A stretch of 64,000 nucleotides of DNA from Xylona heveae TC161 (lineage: Eukaryota > Ascomycota > Xylonomycetes > Xylonales > Xylonaceae). The translations under genes and the position numbers were made by a program. Positions 59,872 through 64,000 of the stretch are shown piece by piece. Location of the stretch: the NCBI RefSeq assembly GCF_001619985.1, contig NW_017264198.1:1240001-1304000 (forward strand), given 5' to 3'. A model generated the notes under the pieces. It did not search any database. It was not told the DNA's origin and worked only from the letters and a program-made list of their open reading frames with translations. Position 1 is the first letter of the stretch. Every line of letters begins with the position of its first letter.

Positions 59872-61796
59872 CTACCTTCCTAAGCGCTCCATTTCAATGC
59901 CAGTTCCAACTCCTGCGATGGGGGCGGGTGGTTCCTCCGGCGCCGCTGGCGCCGCCGCCGTGGCTCCCTCTTCGATGTCTTTCTCATTTGGAACGCCCGC
60001 ATCATATTCAGTATAATGATACCTGTCTTCTTCCTGCACCTCCGCTCCATTCCTCGTTTGATGGAGTTGGTCCAAGAATGACAGTGCATTCAGAAATGAT
60101 TGATGCTGTAGCTCTTGCTGTGCCTCCGTTGCTGGTGCAGCTCTACCAACATTTGATTCCATGGATTGTGATTTCGACTCCAGTGCAAGCTTCTGTGCAT
60201 TCCTCACCTCCCACTCAAATTCTTTCAATGCACGCAACTCTGATCCGACAAATAAACCTCCAATTAAACCATCCAAAACACCTGCGGCAAGGCCCAGCGT
60301 GCTCATAAGCATAAGGATAAAAGCGACGTAATTGTGTGGCACCCACCACACAGCCACAAGACAGCCAATAGAAATGAGAAGCTGAACACCAAAGTGAGTC
60401 AGGCGAAAGTGTCTTTGGAACCGCTCTCGAGCATTGTAATGAGAGACGAGCCCAAGAATAGATGTGTAGGTTTGGATAGGTAGGCGGTTAGAGATTGGCA
60501 GTGAAGAGAGTGGTTGCGATGTTGAGGGAGGATGTGGCCTGGAACAGATGAAGTCTGGTCGGGAACTGGTCGATATGGTCTGATATGAGTGAGGATAGTA
60601 GTTATGGAATGCCTTCTCCGAGGACGGTGAAGAAATGGTGTGCAATGACTCCGGAACCTCCACCCCAAACCTTCGAGACAGCGACGCTTCGATAGAAAAG
60701 TGATCACTTAGAGAGCATCCCAGGCTTGGATGCGGTTCAGTCATGCCCACTCGTACATCATCAACGAACCAGGCAGTTTTCGTCATCGGCGGTAGCAGTG
60801 TACTATTCACATCCTGTCTTGAGGGCGAAGGAGCGCCAACAAAGATATAGTCCAATCTTCGTGCATTTGGATCAGGCGTATCTGGTGGCACTGGGATACG
60901 TTCGCCTTTAGAAAGACGTTGTTGTTGTCCCTTATTCCAGCGCCAAGTATTGTGCGCACTGTCGCATGTAGCACCGTTCTCAAGCATGTTTTGCTCAACA
61001 GTGGGAACAGGACGGCCTCGCGCTTTCTCTGCGCTGTCTACAGATGCCCCAATAGAAGAGTCCGGATGAAGCACCCGCCAGACATCATGAACTGGAGCAT
61101 GTTTGGTAATTAGCTCATGCGCAAAGGACAATGGAAGCATGTTGAAATCGCCCATGCCCAAAGCAAGGTGACCGCGTTCAATTGCGCCTCGAATTAACTT
61201 TGCGAATTCCCAAGCTTGAGCTGTTCGGTGACAAATGTAAGAGTCATTTGGTTCTCTTTCATAAGGGGCATGCATCTATAGATGTTCGAATCAAATATTA
61301 GACGTTTTAAAGCAAGAGTAAGCGGCAGAAATTTGAGAATGAGCCGTCCAAAGAAACCCAAACTTACATGTGTACAGAATGCTTCGATAACATCTGCAAT
61401 CCCAGGTCCGTAACGGATCCGAGCATACGCAACGCCCTTGCCAACAAACCAGTCACCGCGGAAAAAAGCCGTAGGTCTTCCATTCATAGGATACTGAATC
61501 ATGGAACTTTCCTCGATTGGCCATTTTGACAGGATAGCCAATCCTGCTCCAAATATTCCTCCATGATAGAACTTCCCGTATGGCAGTATATGTTGCGTGT
61601 GTTCTCGAATAGCAAGATAATCTTCTTGCGTCCAACACTCTTGCAACCCGACAATATGCGGAGGCGGGGATTTGGCCGCAATCCTCACACCGATCTCATT
61701 AAGACGCTCCCTTCTTACTTTGGCAATGAATCTGAGACCCCAGCAGTTCAAGCTTAATACATTAAGGTGAAATGGGTCGACCAATTCATTGGCCAT
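59872..61796 (-). CDS. ISC1: Inositol phosphosphingolipid phospholipase C (neutral sphingomyelinase family)
   Basis: Exons 61796-61368 and 61275-59872 give 610 aa. The N-terminal ~310 residues are an exonuclease-endonuclease-phosphatase fold: VLSLNCWGL, IVGLQECW (metal-binding Glu), MGDFNMLP, ARRLDYIFVG and the catalytic SLSDHFSIEASL. Two adjacent membrane spans follow (FGVQLLISIGCLVAVWW and YVAFILMLMSTLGLAAGVLD), then a Glu/Gln-rich and Ala/Pro-rich tail. Isc1 hydrolyses complex sphingolipids to ceramides, at the ER and mitochondria in yeast. The start MANELVDPFHL is the only in-frame ATG near the 5' end. The join reads AFCTH-MHAPYE, which preserves the CTHxHAPY core of the family. It is divergent from SWD3 with a short shared promoter. 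Confidence 0.94.
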
Positions 61797-62156
61797 AGCG
61801 GGCGGCGTAAGGGTCACGCAGGATCAGTTCGTAGCCTGGTGAATAAAATGAACATTGATAAAGGATTCGAAATCGAAGGAAAAGTTTTTCAATGTAGAGA
61901 AAAAGGAAAAATGATATAATATTTTCCGTGCAGCTTCTATGTCAAATAAACAATATGTATAAATGTGGTGCACGGGTTTTGAGGATGTGGTGATTCCGTT
62001 TCGGGTCATCGCGAACAGTCTCACCGCCTTAGTCGAATGCCCATCGTCATTGGCTCTGAGGTATCCTGTCCGCCTTTCAAGCTTCATAGCCCCAAAACTT
62101 CCACTTCTTGACTTTAGTCGCGTCACTGACCAGCCCTCGTCCGTCTCTGCCTCTCA
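61797..62156. promoter_or_regulatory. Divergent promoter, ISC1 / SWD3
   Basis: 360 bp between divergent start codons. The left part is AT-rich (61830-61960); the right part is pyrimidine-rich before the SWD3 start. No individual factor site stands out. Confidence 0.5.
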
Positions 62157-63756
62157 ATGTCTGGGTCGACATCAACAGAGACAAGTCCGACCGTCGAGCC
62201 TGTAGACCGGCCGACAAAGCGTCAGCGTCTTGATCCAGACAATGACCAAGCACGCGATCGGTCTCCCGCAGGTTACAGCTCTCCGGACGAATTAGGAGAA
62301 CCCTCCAATTTTACATCTTCCTCAAGGCATAAGTCAGGCGCACAGGGAAACACAAGCATAGGAGCGTCCGAGAGACGACGCAGCAGCTATGAAGCCTACG
62401 ATCAAGCGGATGAAAGCCCTGATGAACTCGACCATACCGTGCATACATTCTACCGCAGTGAGGAAACACCGAACGGCGAGTCTCGAAGACATTCCTTTCC
62501 AGGGCCAGTTCCTCCTTCATACGTTGACAATGAAGCACGAGAGACTCCCGATTCGCGAGATCTAACCAATACTCTCCCTTCTCCCTCACTAGACCAGGCG
62601 CCAACCCCGGTCCCGCAAAAGCCACCAAGGGTCTACTATAAGCCAAAATTGATTCTCAGAGGTCATAAGAGAGGCGTTTCCGCAGTCCGATTTTCTCCGG
62701 ATGGAAACTGGATTGCAAGTTGCTGTATGTTGGTCTTCCTAAGACCGCTCGTTTCACAGGGAGCTGACTTTTTTTGCAGCGGCGGATTCGACAATCAAGA
62801 TATGGGACGCGCGTTCTGGGAAGCTGGCACATACTCTTGAAGGACATTTGGCAGGAATATCCACCATATCATGGAGTCCTGACTCGAAGTTGATAGCGTC
62901 TGGATCTGATGACAAGTCCATCAGGCTCTGGGATGTTGCTACGGTGTGTTCGTCCAAGCCCACATTTTGAGCAACGGTGGTCTAACAGGTTGTAGGGCAA
63001 AGCATACCCTGTTCCATTTCTCGGTCATCATAATTATGTATACTCTCTCGCATTTTCACCCAAGGGCAACATGCTCGTAAGCGGATCGTACGACGAAGCA
63101 GTATTCTTGTGGGATGTCCGAACAGCAAGAGTCTTGAGATCACTACCAGCACATTCAGATCCAGTCGGTGGTGTTGATTTCATACGAGACGGTACTATGG
63201 TTGTGAGCTGCGCAGGAGACGGCTTAATGTGCGTTTTCAGATGGTCTTCAATCTACTTTTGCGAAAGAGCCTGTGCTAATTCCATTTCTTCTGCAGCCGA
63301 ATATGGGATACGGGCACAGGTCAATGTCTCAGAACGCTCGTTCACGAGGATAATCCCCCTGTTGTGTCTGTGCGCTTCTCCCCTAATGGAAAGTTCGTCC
63401 TAGCGTGGACTCTGGACTCGTGCGTCCGACTTTGGAACTATGTTGAAGGGCGATGTGTCAAGACGTACCAAGGCCATAAAAATTCCAAATACAGCATCAC
63501 AGGTGCTTTTGGCGTCTACGACAGTGGCGCATTTGCAGTGTCTGGGAGTGAAGATGGCGATATGGTTGTGTGGGATGTAACCAGCAAGGCGGTCCTGCAG
63601 CGACTATCCGGCCATGATGGTGTTGTTTTAGGAGTAGATACGCATCCGACAGAGCGAATGATCGTTAGCGGTGGATTGGACGGGACAGTTCGAATATGGA
63701 GAGAGGATGAAGCTCCCAGCGAGGTGCCCTCTGATACGGAGATGGCCTCGGGATGA
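62157..63756 (+). CDS. SWD3: WD40 protein, COMPASS subunit Swd3/WDR5-like
   Basis: Exons 62157-62724, 62780-62943, 62996-63228 and 63297-63756 give 474 aa. A Ser/Pro-rich N-terminus of ~165 residues precedes seven WD repeats. Examples are LILRGHKRGVSAVRFSPDG, STIKIWD, KSIRLWDVAT, GHHNYVYSLAFSPKGNMLVS, RIWDTGTG, CVRLWNYVEGRCVKTYQGHK, and the last ending TVRIWRED. Joins restore repeats exactly (IASC-SADSTIKIWD, WDVAT-GKAYPVPF, DGLI-RIWDTGTG). The pattern, including YEGHKNSKY-like KTYQGHKNSKY, fits the Swd3/WDR5 subunit of the histone H3K4 methyltransferase complex. Paralogous WD40 proteins are the alternative, but the C-terminal half closely follows WDR5. Confidence 0.9.
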
Positions 63757-64000
63757 TTTTTGCCGTTAACGACTCATGAATTTCAAAATCTCTTTGGCTG
63801 ATTTTTGCATGAGATACCTTCTTCTTTTTCCTTCTGCGAATTCATTCCATCTTTGATAAAGGTCCCTCCATAGTGTATGATAGCCCGCCTTAGGAAGATG
63901 ATAGGGCGTGCTCTTCTTCCTTTCTCACCGATAAATCATAAATCTGAAGCTGAATCCTTGAATTTTCTTGAATCATTGAAATCTGTCAGTCAAAGAACGG

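Noticed and set aside
1-64000. CRISPR arrays, bacterial operons, or a biosynthetic or defence gene cluster
   Set aside because: The window is fungal chromosomal DNA with spliced, independently oriented housekeeping genes. No regularly spaced repeats and no clustered synthase, oxidase or transporter genes were seen.

Overview
This is a eukaryotic window from a filamentous ascomycete, probably class Eurotiomycetes in the Pezizomycotina. The support is intron architecture (52-340 nt introns with GT...AG ends and CTAAY-type branch points), gene content (long RAS/LRR/PP2C adenylate cyclase, Rheb, ISC1, fungal RED-like protein, AIM9-like phosphotransferases) and dispersed genes on both strands. The class is inferred from protein flavour only; no search was run. 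One assembly gap of 150 N lies at 24359-24508.

Layout, left to right: a decayed AIM9/APH-type gene (1045-2956, +); a long purine-rich stretch holding a degenerate tandem repeat; an NDR/LATS-like AGC kinase (5032-9117, -); gene-poor DNA with one intron-containing tRNA-Ser(CGA) (11202-11298, -); a nuclear FKBP prolyl isomerase (12216-13886, -) divergent from REV1 (14584-18595, +); Rheb GTPase (19471-20441, -) divergent from the LEM/HeH inner nuclear membrane protein HEH1/SRC1 (21003-23425, +); a gap-containing intergenic region; adenylate cyclase CYR1 (25552-32562, -); cytosolic tyrosyl-tRNA synthetase (34538-36025, +); an intact APH-fold kinase-like gene (36568-37970, +); a small uncharacterised gene (38348-38737, -); a RED-like splicing protein (40072-41940, -); a 3.8 kb gene-poor region with element fossils (41941-45767); the N-end-rule ligase UBR1 (45768-52351, -); QCR9 (53037-53479, -) divergent from PYM (53858-54490, +); protoporphyrinogen oxidase HEM14 (55104-56956, -); the CCCH protein NAB2 (57693-59313, -); sphingolipid phospholipase C ISC1 (59872-61796, -) divergent from the COMPASS subunit SWD3 (62157-63756, +).

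The genes are mostly conserved single-copy housekeeping genes. They do not form an operon or a biosynthetic cluster. Loose themes are nutrient and growth signalling (CYR1, Rheb, NDR kinase), nuclear and RNA biology (HEH1, FKBP, NAB2, PYM, RED, SWD3) and mitochondrial function (QCR9, HEM14). I find no convincing novel multi-gene system.

The most notable observations are: paired branch points and acceptors in the HEH1 intron that would give an isoform without the second membrane span; strand-polarised pyrimidine-rich 3' flanks on five genes; a degenerate tandem repeat running into the kinase stop codon; QCR9 split into five exons with 9 and 20 nt micro-exons; and an AIM9-like gene with an in-frame stop and an eroded catalytic loop.
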